From NCBI RefSeq assembly GCF_050496765.1, contig NZ_JBNWEO010000019.1, positions 1-64,000 of the forward strand: 64,000 nt of DNA, written 5' to 3'. Shown piece after piece: positions 44,041 through 53,168 of the stretch (within the stretch, counting starts at the first letter, position 1; each line of letters begins with the position of its first letter). The notes under the pieces are model-generated. The model was not told the DNA's origin, ran no database searches, and saw only the letters and a program-made list of their open reading frames with translations. The translations under genes and the position numbers were made by a program. This DNA is from JAEVLT01 sp050496765 (GTDB lineage: Bacteria > Bacillota > Bacilli > Bacillales > Cytobacillaceae).

Positions 44041-45153
44041 TTACACCTCCACATCATACGGCTCATAATCTTTTCTAAGTGGATGGCCAATCCAATCATC
44101 TCCAAGCAAGATCCGATAGAGTTTCGGATGTCCTGTGAATTTAATTCCAAGCAAGTCATATGCTTCACATTCCGGCCAATTAGCCCCTGCCCAAATCGAT
44201 TGCACTGACTCAATGGTTGGTTCATTTCGGTCAACTTTTACTTTCAAGGCAACAGACTGGCGATTTTTGTAGGAGTATAAATGAACATATACTTCCATAT
44301 GGGTTTCGTAGTCCGTTCCATGCAGTTCAGACAAATAGTCGAAGCTTAAAAGCTCATTGTATTTTAAAAATTGTGCAAGTTTAAAATAAGATTCCCGCTT
44401 GGCGACAAGTGTTGGAACATCCTTTGAAAGGTTATTAATATAGGAATCTTCCAAAACGTCCGAACCCAAATTTTCCTTAATCACTTTTAAATATTTGTCG
44501 AGATACTGCTGGTTCGGTGACGGCTTTGCTTCTTCGGCTGGTTCAGCTGCTTGGCCTCCCGCTTTTCCTGCTGCAGCTTTCGCTTTGGCTGCAGCTACTG
44601 CTTTTGCCTTCGCTTTTGCAGCAGCAATTGCTTTCGCTTTTTCATCATCACCATCTGCAGATCCGGCCTGTTTTGCAGCGGCAGCGGCCTTTGCCTTGGC
44701 GGCTGCTGCGGCTTTTGCTTTTGCAGCTGCAGCGGCTTTCGCTTTTGCTTCGTCTCCCGATTCAGCGGCGGCGGGTTCTTCGCTTCCTCCACCTTCACGC
44801 GCTTGTTTGGCCAGTGCGGCGGCCTTTGCCTTGGCGGCCGCGGCGGCTTTTGCTTTTTCAGCTGCAGCGGCTTTCGCTTTTGCTTCGTCTCCCGATTCAG
44901 CGGCAGCAGGTTCTTCGCTTCCTCCACCTTCACGCGCTTGTTTGGCCAGTGCGGCGGCCTTTGCCTTGGCGGCTGCGGCGGCTTTTTTCTTCGCCAAGTC
45001 ATCACGATCTGCGACCGCATCTGCTGTTGACTTTTCTCCACTGTTTGAAGTTGCTTCGGCTGCTTTCTTTGCTTGCAGCTTTGCCATTGCGGCGGCTTTT
45101 GCTTTTTCAGCCGCTTCTTTCTTTAATTGCTCGAGATCTTTGTCACCGCTCAT
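44041..45153 (-). CDS. nuoC: NADH-quinone oxidoreductase subunit C with a long Ala/Lys-rich N-terminal extension
   Basis: 370 aa; usual NuoC cores are 150-180 aa. The C-terminal 165 residues are the 30-kDa domain (SFDYLSELHGTDYETHMEVY, then ECEAYDLLGIKFTGHP). Residues 1-205 are Ala/Lys/Glu low complexity (AKAKAAAAAKAKAAA), with two near-identical blocks around QAREGGGSEEPAAAESGDEA. It is predicted to be one long helix or flexible arm. Ala-rich NuoC extensions are known in some Bacilli; length variation by recombination of the repeats is likely. Confidence 0.95.
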   Translation of the reverse strand: MSGDKDLEQLKKEAAEKAKAAAMAKLQAKKAAEATSNSGEKSTADAVADRDDLAKKKAAAAAKAKAAALAKQAREGGGSEEPAAAESGDEAKAKAAAAEKAKAAAAAKAKAAALAKQAREGGGSEEPAAAESGDEAKAKAAAAAKAKAAAAAKAKAAAAAKQAGSADGDDEKAKAIAAAKAKAKAVAAAKAKAAAGKAGGQAAEPAEEAKPSPNQQYLDKYLKVIKENLGSDVLEDSYINNLSKDVPTLVAKRESYFKLAQFLKYNELLSFDYLSELHGTDYETHMEVYVHLYSYKNRQSVALKVKVDRNEPTIESVQSIWAGANWPECEAYDLLGIKFTGHPKLYRILLGDDWIGHPLRKDYEPYDVEV

Positions 45154-45156
45154 TGG

Positions 45157-45669
45157 TTAGATCACCTTCTTCCCAGTCTTCGCTTCGTAACGAATTTTTT
45201 CCCTTAATTTATTGATTCCGTAAATTAAAGCTGCTGGGTTTGGCGGGCATCCAGGTATGTATACATCAACCGGTACAATTTGGTCGACTCCTTTTACAAC
45301 CGCATACGATTTCACATACGGGCCGCCGGCTGTTGCACATGATCCCATCGCAATCACCCATTTGGGTTCTGGCATTTGATCATACAAACGGCGTAAAATC
45401 GGCGCCATCTTTTTTGTTACCGTCCCTGATACGATCATACAATCCGATTGCCTTGGTGATGTTCGGAAAAATGATCCAAAACGGTCGAGGTCATAATGGG
45501 ATGCTCCTACCCCCATCATTTCGATCGCGCAACATGCAAGACCAAATGTCATTGGATACAGTGAATTGCTCCGAGCCCATGCCTTCAACTGTTCAAGCGT
45601 CGTCATAAATACGTTTCGCTGCATGTCTTCCATTTCCCGCTGTGAAACACCTTCTAACTTTAAGTCCAT
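45157..45669 (-). CDS. nuoB: NADH-quinone oxidoreductase subunit B (cluster N2)
   Basis: 170 aa from ATG 45669 (AAGGTG upstream). FGLACCAIEMMG with tandem Cys, GTVTKKMAPIL, AMGSCATAGGPY and PVDVYIPGCPPNP give the four N2 ligands. Overlaps nuoA by 10 nt. Confidence 0.97.
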   Translation of the reverse strand: MDLKLEGVSQREMEDMQRNVFMTTLEQLKAWARSNSLYPMTFGLACCAIEMMGVGASHYDLDRFGSFFRTSPRQSDCMIVSGTVTKKMAPILRRLYDQMPEPKWVIAMGSCATAGGPYVKSYAVVKGVDQIVPVDVYIPGCPPNPAALIYGINKLREKIRYEAKTGKKVI

Positions 45670-46034
45670 TTTAACACCTTCTTTTTCCAAGCATAAACGA
45701 GGCCGATGACAAGCATGACTACAAAAATCAGCATTTCAATCAGTGCAAATGCTCCAAGTTTATTGTAGGCAACAGCCCATGGATACAAAAATACTGTTTC
45801 CACATCAAAAATAACAAACAGCAGGGCAAAAATATAATAGCGGACATTGAACTGTACACGTGAATCGTGAAATGGCTCAATACCGCTTTCATACGTGGTA
45901 TACTTTGCATCACTAGGCTTATAAGGACGCAAAAGCTTACCCAAAAATAACGCTACAACTGGCAGCAAAACTCCAAGAATCAGAAACACAAAGACAATCA
46001 GATAATTATTCTGATATACATTTAGAAGTTTCAT
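45660..46034 (-). CDS. nuoA: NADH-quinone oxidoreductase subunit A
   Basis: 124 aa from ATG 46034 (GGAGGGG 7 nt upstream; a longer frame is unsupported). Three TM helices; KYTTYESGIEPFHDSRVQFN and YYIFALLFVIFDVETVFLYP are family signatures. First gene of the operon. Confidence 0.96.
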   Translation of the reverse strand: MKLLNVYQNNYLIVFVFLILGVLLPVVALFLGKLLRPYKPSDAKYTTYESGIEPFHDSRVQFNVRYYIFALLFVIFDVETVFLYPWAVAYNKLGAFALIEMLIFVVMLVIGLVYAWKKKVLKWT

Positions 46035-46092
46035 GCCTACTCCCCTCCAATGTTGTAGAATTTTCATACTTGTGAAACTTGTAACCGAATTC

Positions 46093-46121
46093 ATTATAGC
46101 ATTGTTACAATACTGTGTCGA
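46093..46121 (-). promoter_or_regulatory. SigA-type promoter of the nuo operon
   Basis: Minus strand TCGACA - 17 nt - TATAAT (TATAAT at 46098-46093, -35 at 46121-46116), giving about a 50-nt leader before nuoA. Confidence 0.75.
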
Positions 46122-46385
46122 CAAGCCAACTACTAAAAAATAGAATTTCGTATTTCAGCAAAACTTTCCATTTTAGATTTGATTCTTTCTGCTGGCCGTA
46201 TTCAGTTTCTCAAGTATTGTCTACAAACTCATTTTAATAAAAAAGGCGACGCAATGTCAGTGAGAATTGTCATAAAATGTTCCGGTTTATCTTATTCGGG
46301 GGTTTTGGAAACTAGTACGACTAGTTTGTATGAGGTTTTCCCACTGCTTTTGGGCATTAAAGCAAGTGCTTTTAGGAGGAAACAT

Positions 46386-46542
46386 AAATGAAAACTCGCC
46401 GACTGGCGAGTCCTTTGGACGAAGACAGAGGCGTAGTTGAATTTACCACGCTCGTTTACCTGCCACATCCTGTGGCACTCGCCTGACTAGGACGTCCTGT
46501 CCATCGTCCGTTCAGAATTTATCCATATAAATTCTGATTAGC
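46386..46542. repeat. Dispersed repeat element, copy 2
   Basis: Shares GAAAACTxGxCGAxTGGCGAG, a CTTTGGxCGAAGACxGAGGC block and the terminal CGTTCAGAATTTAT..ATAAATTCTG hairpin with 26934-27053, but carries about 70 bp extra in the middle. Not coding. A weak 70-codon frame just upstream (46179-46391) is not accepted. Confidence 0.75.
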
Positions 46543-46654
46543 CATGAAAAACCGGGCAAAAACCGCTCGGTCCTTTTTAGTTTGGCGGATAAACGAGGTC
46601 TGTTGATTTCCGCTCCAGGCACTCGCTTTCCGGGGGGCGTGCGGGGGAACCAGT

Positions 46655-47090
46655 AGTACCATTTCACCCTGAAAAATAGGAGAATTGGGCATTAGGGAAG
46701 CTAGTTATGACCGTTTTGACCCAAAAAACAGGAGAATCGGGCATTAGGGAAGCTAGTTATGACCGTTTTGACCCAAAAAACAGGAGAATTGGGCATTAGG
46801 GAAGCTAGTTATGACCGTTTTGACCCAAAAAACAGGAGAATTGGGCATTAGGGAAGCTAGTTATGACCGTTTTGACCCAAAAAACAGGGGAATTGGGCAT
46901 TAGGGAAGCTAGTTATGACCGTTTTGACCCAAAAAACAGGGGAATCGGGCATTAGGGAAGCTAGTTATGACCGTTTTGACCCAAAAAACAGGGGAATCGG
47001 GCATTAAGGAAGCTAGTTATGACCGTTTTGACCCAAAAAACAGGAGAATCGGGCATTAGGGAAGCCTCTAGTGACCATTTATCTTGATAA
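46655..47090. repeat. Noncoding tandem array, 52-bp unit, about 7-8 copies, nuo-atp gap
   Basis: Units contain GGGCATTAGGGAAGCTAGTT, ATGACCGTTTTGACCC and AAAAAACAGG(A/G)GAAT, spaced exactly 52 bp (CTAGTTAT near 46706, 46758, 46810, 46862, 46914, 46966, 47018), then decay by 47090. Same period as the array at 6.6-7.9 kb but a different sequence; both carry AGGG..ATGA..TTGACC in that order. Nothing coding. Confidence 0.95.
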
Positions 47091-47206
47091 ATATGAGAAT
47101 TGGACTCCTTCATTTTTATTGGTCTCTTTATGGCGATAAACGTCTCTATCAACCGTTTTTTCCTTTTAATAGTCAAGAGATAAGTTAAGATAAAAATTCT
47201 GATATT

Positions 47207-47245
47207 ATAAAAAAACCTTCCACTACAATTTGTATTGGAAGGTTT
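47207..47245 (-). terminator. Terminator of the atp operon
   Basis: On the minus strand AAACCTTCCA pairs with TGGAAGGTTT (47245-47236 with 47222-47213), then TTTTTATAAT. Confidence 0.93.
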
Positions 47246-47252
47246 CTGATCA

Positions 47253-47660
47253 TTACATTCTTCTATCCGAAACGGCTAGGCGGTTGATTGCACGTTGAAG
47301 AGCCAATTGAGCTCGTTTAAAATCGATGTCTTCTTGGTGCTGTTCGTGCAGACGGTGTTCAGCACGCTCTTTCGCCCTTTGCGCCCGCTCAACATCAATG
47401 TCAGTTGCCAATTCTGCTGCTTGAGCCAAAATGGTTACTTGATCAGGACGGACTTCTAACAATCCGCCGCTTAGGGCAATCAGCTCCGTTTTCCCTGCTT
47501 TTTTCAGGCGAACGGCGCCAATTTCCAGCGGTGCCACCAACGGAATATGTCCTGGTAAAATACCGAGTTCACCGCTTTTGGCTTTTGTGCTGACCATTTC
47601 TACATCGGAATCAAACACCGGGCCATCGGGAGTAACAACACTGACTTTGATCGTCTTCAT
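47253..47660 (-). CDS. atpC: ATP synthase F1 subunit epsilon
   Basis: 135 aa. N-terminal beta barrel (KVSVVTPDGPVFDSD, GELGILPGHIPLVAPL) and C-terminal helical hairpin from about 88 (DVERAQRAKERAEHRL), which in Bacillus enzymes can inhibit ATP hydrolysis. Last atp gene. Confidence 0.97.
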   Translation of the reverse strand: MKTIKVSVVTPDGPVFDSDVEMVSTKAKSGELGILPGHIPLVAPLEIGAVRLKKAGKTELIALSGGLLEVRPDQVTILAQAAELATDIDVERAQRAKERAEHRLHEQHQEDIDFKRAQLALQRAINRLAVSDRRM

Positions 47661-47681
47661 CTTTTACCCTCCTGGCTCGTT

Positions 47682-49103
47682 TTAAACCTCTACACCCATG
47701 CGTTTTGCATTCTCAATAACATCTTCAATTTTACCAACTAGACGGAATGCATCTTCCGGAAGGTGGTCATATTTTCCTTCAAGAATTTCTTTAAAGCCTC
47801 TTACCGTTTCTTTTACCGGTACGTAGGATCCAGGCTGGCCAGTAAACTGTTCAGCAACGTGGAAGTTTTGCGATAAGAAGAACTGAATCCGGCGGGCACG
47901 GTGTACGACGAGCTTATCCTCATCGGAAAGTTCGTCCATCCCGAGGATTGCAATAATATCCTGCAATTCACGGTAACGCTGAAGCGTCTGCTGAACCTTA
48001 CGGGCAACATTGTAATGCTCTTCGCCAACAATTTCAGGCGACAGGGCGCGCGATGTTGAAGCAAGCGGGTCAACCGCAGGGTAGATACCCATCTCAGAAA
48101 GCTTACGCTCAAGGTTTGTTGTTGCATCAAGGTGAGCGAAAGTCGTAGCTGGAGCCGGATCCGTATAGTCATCGGCTGGTACGTAAATCGCCTGGATTGA
48201 TGTAACAGAACCTACATTTGTAGAAGTAATCCGTTCCTGTAATTTACCCATTTCAGTCGCAAGGGTTGGCTGGTAACCAACGGCAGATGGCATGCGGCCT
48301 AACAGCGCGGAAACCTCTGAACCGGCTTGAGTGAAACGGAAAATGTTGTCCATGAAGAACAGCACGTCTTGTCCTTGCTCATCACGGAAATATTCAGCCA
48401 TTGTCAAACCGGTCAACGCAACGCGCATACGGGCGCCAGGCGGTTCATTCATCTGACCGAATACCATCGCTGTTTTCTTAATAACGCCTGAATCCGTCAT
48501 TTCGTGGTAAAGGTCGTTCCCTTCACGCGTACGCTCGCCAACGCCGGCAAACACGGAAATACCGCCGTGCTCTTGGGCGATGTTATTGATCAATTCTTGG
48601 ATTAAGACGGTTTTCCCTACACCGGCACCGCCGAAGAGACCGATTTTTCCACCTTTAATATACGGAGCAAGCAGGTCGACAACCTTAATGCCCGTTTCCA
48701 GAATTTCTACCTCTGTCGATAACTGTTCAAATGTTGGTGCTTCACGGTGAATGGAATCGCGGCGCGCATCTGCAGGAATTTTTTCATCAAGGTCAATTGC
48801 ATCTCCTAAAACGTTAAATACCCGGCCTAATGTTACGTCGCCAACCGGGACAGAAATAGGGGCGCCTGTATCAACAACTTCCATGCCGCGGGTTAGACCG
48901 TCTGTCGATGCCATCGCAATCGTCCGAACCGTATCATCACCCAAATGAAGAGCTACTTCAAGGGTTAGGTTGACATCCACTTCTGATTCGTTGCGCGCTT
49001 TATAATTGATTTTTAACGCATTATAGATCTCTGGGAGATTGCCGTTTTCGAACTTCACGTCAACTACCGGACCCATAATTTGTAGAACGCGTCCTGTGTT
49101 CAT
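47682..49103 (-). CDS. atpD: ATP synthase F1 subunit beta
   Basis: 473 aa from ATG 49103 (TAGGAGGG upstream; ATG 49106 is adjacent). P-loop GLFGGAGVGKTVLIQ, GERTREGNDLYHEM with the catalytic Glu, and SALLGRMPSAVGYQPTL. Catalytic nucleotide sites at the alpha/beta interfaces. Confidence 0.98.
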   Translation of the reverse strand: MNTGRVLQIMGPVVDVKFENGNLPEIYNALKINYKARNESEVDVNLTLEVALHLGDDTVRTIAMASTDGLTRGMEVVDTGAPISVPVGDVTLGRVFNVLGDAIDLDEKIPADARRDSIHREAPTFEQLSTEVEILETGIKVVDLLAPYIKGGKIGLFGGAGVGKTVLIQELINNIAQEHGGISVFAGVGERTREGNDLYHEMTDSGVIKKTAMVFGQMNEPPGARMRVALTGLTMAEYFRDEQGQDVLFFMDNIFRFTQAGSEVSALLGRMPSAVGYQPTLATEMGKLQERITSTNVGSVTSIQAIYVPADDYTDPAPATTFAHLDATTNLERKLSEMGIYPAVDPLASTSRALSPEIVGEEHYNVARKVQQTLQRYRELQDIIAILGMDELSDEDKLVVHRARRIQFFLSQNFHVAEQFTGQPGSYVPVKETVRGFKEILEGKYDHLPEDAFRLVGKIEDVIENAKRMGVEV

Positions 49104-49179
49104 CATTTTCCCTCCTAACGTACTCAATAAAGCAATTTTTAAAAATAAGACACGCAACCCGGCAATCCGGCGCGTTTAT

Positions 49180-50037
49180 TTATTCTAAGGCGGCTGCTCC
49201 GCCGACAATTTCCGTAATTTCTTGCGTGATTGCTGCTTGACGGGCACGGTTGTACATTAAGCTGTACGAGCGAATTAATTCCTTCGCATTGTCTGTCGCA
49301 TTCCTCATTGCCGTCATCCGGGCAGCATGCTCGCTTGCTTTGCTGTCTAAAAGCGCTCCGAAAATTAAGCTTTCCGCATACTGCGGTAAAAGAACTTCCA
49401 GAATTTCTTCGGCTGACGGTTCGAATTCATAAGAAGCTAACTTGGACGAAGGACCAATATCCGTTAACGGAAGCAGCTGCTTTTCCGTTACCACCTGTGA
49501 AATCGCACTGACATAGTGTGTATAATAGATATGCACTTCATCGAACGTTCCATCGGCATACATGCCAACCGTCGCGCTTGCAATATCTTTAATATCCGAG
49601 AACGTTGGGGTATCGGACATACCCACGATGTCAAGAACAACATTCATACCGCGCTTCGCAAAAAAATCACGAGCCATTCGGCCTATGGCGATAATGGCAA
49701 ACTCATCGTTTGACTGATGCTTTTGCTGGATTGTTTGGAATACCCGGCGCAGAACATTACTATTATAAGCGCCTGCTAATCCGCGATCCGATGTCATAAC
49801 GATGTAGCCGGTTTTCTTGACAGAACGAGCTTGAAGCATCGGATGGGCAATGCCTTTGCTGCCGTTTGCCACCGATGCGGTAACTTCCTGTATTTTTTCC
49901 ATATACGGTACAAATGACTTCGCGTTCAGAACGCTCTTATTCCATTTTGCGGAATAGACCATTTCCATTGCTTTTGTGATTTGACTCGTTTTTTGCGTTG
50001 AATTGATCCGGGATTTGATATCGCGTAATGATGCCAA
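49180..50037 (-). CDS. atpG: ATP synthase F1 subunit gamma
   Basis: 285 aa starting at TTG 50037 (LASLRDIKSRINSTQKTSQI), with GGTGG 8 nt upstream; this aligns with B. subtilis. The C-terminal RARQAAITQEITEIVGGAAA helix forms the rotor axle with the N-terminal helix. Confidence 0.96.
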   Translation of the reverse strand: MASLRDIKSRINSTQKTSQITKAMEMVYSAKWNKSVLNAKSFVPYMEKIQEVTASVANGSKGIAHPMLQARSVKKTGYIVMTSDRGLAGAYNSNVLRRVFQTIQQKHQSNDEFAIIAIGRMARDFFAKRGMNVVLDIVGMSDTPTFSDIKDIASATVGMYADGTFDEVHIYYTHYVSAISQVVTEKQLLPLTDIGPSSKLASYEFEPSAEEILEVLLPQYAESLIFGALLDSKASEHAARMTAMRNATDNAKELIRSYSLMYNRARQAAITQEITEIVGGAAALE

Positions 50038-50135
50038 GGTTCTCACCACCCTTTTTCAAAGAATGTCAGGCTTTAGCACCGGGCGGTTCAAATGATCAAC
50101 AGCACGGTGCTTTCAGCCTTTTACTTGCTAGTCCT

Positions 50136-51644
50136 CTATTCAGAAACGGCAAACGTCTTTTTAAAATCGTTTATTGCAGATGCCATATCGTCATCCGCAG
50201 GAAGCTCTTTTGTTGTCCGAATCTGGTCTAACAATTCTTTGCGGTTGTGGTCTAACCATGTATGGAATTCGGATTCAAACCGGCGGATGTCCTGTACTGG
50301 AATATCATCAAGGAAACCGCGTGTTAAGGCGTACAGAATCGCAACTTGCTTTTCGACTGCAAGCGGCTTGTGCAGGTCTTGTTTTAGAACCTCAACCGTA
50401 CGGGCACCGCGGGCTAGCTTTGCCTGTGTTGCTTTATCAAGGTCGGAACCAAATTGGGCAAATGCTTCCAATTCACGGTAGGAAGCAAGGTCAAGACGCA
50501 GCGTACCGGAAACCTTTTTCATCGCTTTAATTTGCGCAGAACCACCGACGCGGGAAACAGAAAGACCTGCGTTGATGGCTGGACGTACGCCTGAGAAGAA
50601 CAAATCAGACTGCAAGAAAATTTGTCCATCTGTAATCGAAATAACGTTTGTTGGAATATAAGCAGAAACGTCACCTGCTTGAGTTTCAATAAATGGCAAT
50701 GCCGTAATCGAGCCAGCGCCCTTTGCATCGCTTAACTTGGCTGCACGCTCTAATAAACGGGAGTGCAAATAGAATACATCCCCTGGATACGCTTCACGAC
50801 CTGGAGGACGGCGAAGCAGCAAGGAAAGCTCACGATAGGCTGCTGCTTGTTTTGACAAATCATCATACACAACAAGTACGTGCTTGCCATTGTACATAAA
50901 TTCTTCCGCCATTGATACACCCGCATATGGTGCAAGGAATAGCAATGGAGCTGGCTGGGATGCAGCCGCTGTTACGACAATGGTATAATCCAATGCGCCG
51001 TATTTGCGAAGTGTCTCAACTGCATTCCGAACAGTCGATTCTTTTTGGCCAATTGCTACATAAATACAAATCATGTTTTGACCCTTTTGGTTCAAAATCG
51101 TATCAATCGCAACGGATGTTTTACCTGTTTGCCGGTCACCGATGATTAACTCACGCTGACCGCGCCCGATTGGCACAAGGGCATCAATCGCCTTAATACC
51201 TGTTTGCAGCGGCTCGTGAACCGATTTCCGATCCATTACCCCAGGTGCGACCGCTTCAATTGGGCGGGTTTTGGTCGTATTGATTGGACCCATGCCATCA
51301 ATTGGTTGTCCCAATGGATTTACAACCCGTCCGATCAGCTCTTCCCCTACAGGCACTTCCATGATCCGGCCTGTACGGCGAACCTCGTCGCCTTCACGGA
51401 TTTCCGTAAAAGGTCCAAGAATAATGATTCCGACGTTATTTTCTTCAAGGTTTTGCGCCATACCCATAACGCCGTTGGAAAATTCAACAAGTTCTCCGGC
51501 CATAACATTGTCGAGGCCATGAGCTCGGGCAATACCGTCACCGACCTGGATCACTGTACCCACATCACTCACTTGAATTTCCGACTGATAGTTTTCAATT
51601 TGCTTCTTTATCAGCGCGCTAATTTCTTCCGCTTTGATGCTCAC
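50136..51644 (-). CDS. atpA: ATP synthase F1 subunit alpha
   Basis: 502 aa from GTG 51644, the same length as B. subtilis. Start SIKAEEISALIKKQIENY; non-catalytic P-loop GDRQTGKTSVAID; the Arg finger region PAINAGLSVSRVGG. Confidence 0.97.
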   Translation of the reverse strand: MSIKAEEISALIKKQIENYQSEIQVSDVGTVIQVGDGIARAHGLDNVMAGELVEFSNGVMGMAQNLEENNVGIIILGPFTEIREGDEVRRTGRIMEVPVGEELIGRVVNPLGQPIDGMGPINTTKTRPIEAVAPGVMDRKSVHEPLQTGIKAIDALVPIGRGQRELIIGDRQTGKTSVAIDTILNQKGQNMICIYVAIGQKESTVRNAVETLRKYGALDYTIVVTAAASQPAPLLFLAPYAGVSMAEEFMYNGKHVLVVYDDLSKQAAAYRELSLLLRRPPGREAYPGDVFYLHSRLLERAAKLSDAKGAGSITALPFIETQAGDVSAYIPTNVISITDGQIFLQSDLFFSGVRPAINAGLSVSRVGGSAQIKAMKKVSGTLRLDLASYRELEAFAQFGSDLDKATQAKLARGARTVEVLKQDLHKPLAVEKQVAILYALTRGFLDDIPVQDIRRFESEFHTWLDHNRKELLDQIRTTKELPADDDMASAINDFKKTFAVSE

Positions 51645-51666
51645 GAGTTTCACCCCTATCTACGAT

Positions 51667-52203
51667 TTATCCTAATAATTTACGTTCAAGACGATCGAGC
51701 TTGCCTCGCAAGCTTCCGTCATAAATTCGGTTGCCAATCCGCAGGCGGACGCCGCCAAGCAAATCGGTATCGACAATATTTTCAATTCTTAGTGCCTTTT
51801 TCCCCACTTTTGCTGCAAAAATAGAGGAAAATGCCTTCCGTTCATCTTCTGTCAGCGGGCGTGTCGTATACACTTCCGCTTCAGCGATGCCCCGCTCTTC
51901 GTTTGCCAATTCAATAAATTCATCCGCCACACTAACGAGCTCTCCCTCGCGATGGCGGTCAATCAACAGCAGCAATGTATTGACCACATATTGATTCATC
52001 GAAGCAAACGCCGTTGTTAAAATTGTTTTTTTCTCTGACGGTTCAAGCTTTGGCGACTGTAAAACAGCCTTTAAATCAGAGCTATACGTAAAAACTTCCT
52101 TGACAACGCGAAGTTCTTCTTCCATTTCGTCAAGAAGATTGTGTTCTTTTGCGATTTGGAAAAGAGCCAGCGCGTAACGCTTTGCAATCATGGAGCTCGT
52201 CAT
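51667..52203 (-). CDS. atpH: ATP synthase F1 subunit delta
   Basis: 178 aa; N-terminal helical bundle AKRYALALFQIAKEHNLLDE and C-terminal DTDLLGGVRLRIGNRIYDGS. Links F1 to the b stalk. Overlaps atpF by 4 nt. Confidence 0.96.
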   Translation of the reverse strand: MTSSMIAKRYALALFQIAKEHNLLDEMEEELRVVKEVFTYSSDLKAVLQSPKLEPSEKKTILTTAFASMNQYVVNTLLLLIDRHREGELVSVADEFIELANEERGIAEAEVYTTRPLTEDERKAFSSIFAAKVGKKALRIENIVDTDLLGGVRLRIGNRIYDGSLRGKLDRLERKLLG

Positions 52204-52727
52204 CGCTCTTCTCCTGCCTCTTGAATATATTGACTAATCAGCTTGTCTTGATCTTCGGCAGTCAATTCTTTTTCAATGACTTTTGAAGCAATTAGGACAG
52301 ACAAGGAAGCCACTTGTTCGCGGATCGCGGCAACGGCCTTTTCTTTCTCTTGATCAATTTCGAGCTTCGCAGCTTCTTTGATGCGCTCAGCTTCTGACCG
52401 GGCAGCTACAACGATCTCCTCACGCTGCACGTCTCCCTGTTTTCTCGCATTTTCCATTAAGCTTTGCGCTTCTGCACGTGCTTCTTTTAAAAGGCTGCGT
52501 TGTTCTTCCAACAACTTTTTCGCTTCCAAACGGCTGTTTTCCGCTGCATCAATCTCACCAGCAATATGCTCTTCACGCTGTTTCATGATCCCCATTAAAG
52601 GACCCCAAGCGTATTTTTTCAATAATGCCAACAAGACAAGGAAAACAAGTAATTGGAAAATGATATCGCCACTATTTAAACGGGCACCCTCTGCTGCAGC
52701 ACCCAATACCAAACTGTCTGCTAACAC
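52200..52727 (-). CDS. atpF: ATP synthase Fo subunit b
   Basis: 175 aa from GTG 52727 (GGGAG about 10 nt upstream; the frame continues to 52763). TM helix at about 20-38 (IIFQLLVFLVLLALLKKYAW), then a long charged coiled coil (MKQREEHIAGEIDAAE...). Peripheral stalk. Confidence 0.94.
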   Translation of the reverse strand: MLADSLVLGAAAEGARLNSGDIIFQLLVFLVLLALLKKYAWGPLMGIMKQREEHIAGEIDAAENSRLEAKKLLEEQRSLLKEARAEAQSLMENARKQGDVQREEIVVAARSEAERIKEAAKLEIDQEKEKAVAAIREQVASLSVLIASKVIEKELTAEDQDKLISQYIQEAGEER

Positions 52728-52844
52728 CCTCGATTCACTCCCTTCAAGAGTCTTTCCCTTCAAAAATCAGCTTTTTTTCACAACTAGACAAAATGAATGG
52801 CGAAGGTTTCTATTTATCCCTCTCGCCATTAGAATGTTCCGCTA

Positions 52845-53057
52845 TTATCGGCCTAAAACCATGAACGCAATAACAACGCCGATAATTGGTAATGCTTCAA
52901 CTAACGCTACCCCGATAAACATCGTAGTTTGCAATAAACCGCGTGCTTCTGGCTGACGGGCAATTCCTTCCACTGTACGGCCGACGATTAAACCGTTACC
53001 GATACCTGCGCCGACTGCTGCTAAACCAATTGCAATTGCTGCTGCTATAAGATTCAT
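52845..53057 (-). CDS. atpE: ATP synthase Fo subunit c
   Basis: 70 aa, hairpin of two TM helices; the proton-carrying Glu54 lies in VALVEALPIIG and the polar loop is RQPEARG. No extra Gln/Ser/Thr Na+ signature seen, so proton-coupled. Confidence 0.97.
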   Translation of the reverse strand: MNLIAAAIAIGLAAVGAGIGNGLIVGRTVEGIARQPEARGLLQTTMFIGVALVEALPIIGVVIAFMVLGR

Positions 53058-53168
53058 TATTAAAGTTCCTCCTTAAAATTGGATAATATCTTTTTTTGTT
53101 AGAAAGAATTTATATCTAGAAAATTCTCACTTACAGTAATGGTTTGTTCAACAATGAACAGAGAAAAA

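Noticed and set aside
44495..45215. Long Ala/Leu-rich plus-strand ORFs opposite nuoC
   Set aside because: Antisense shadows of the Ala/Lys codon repeats of nuoC.
46179..46391. 70-codon plus-strand ORF upstream of the dispersed repeat
   Set aside because: Overlaps the leader region of nuoA antisense, poor ribosome site, odd composition.
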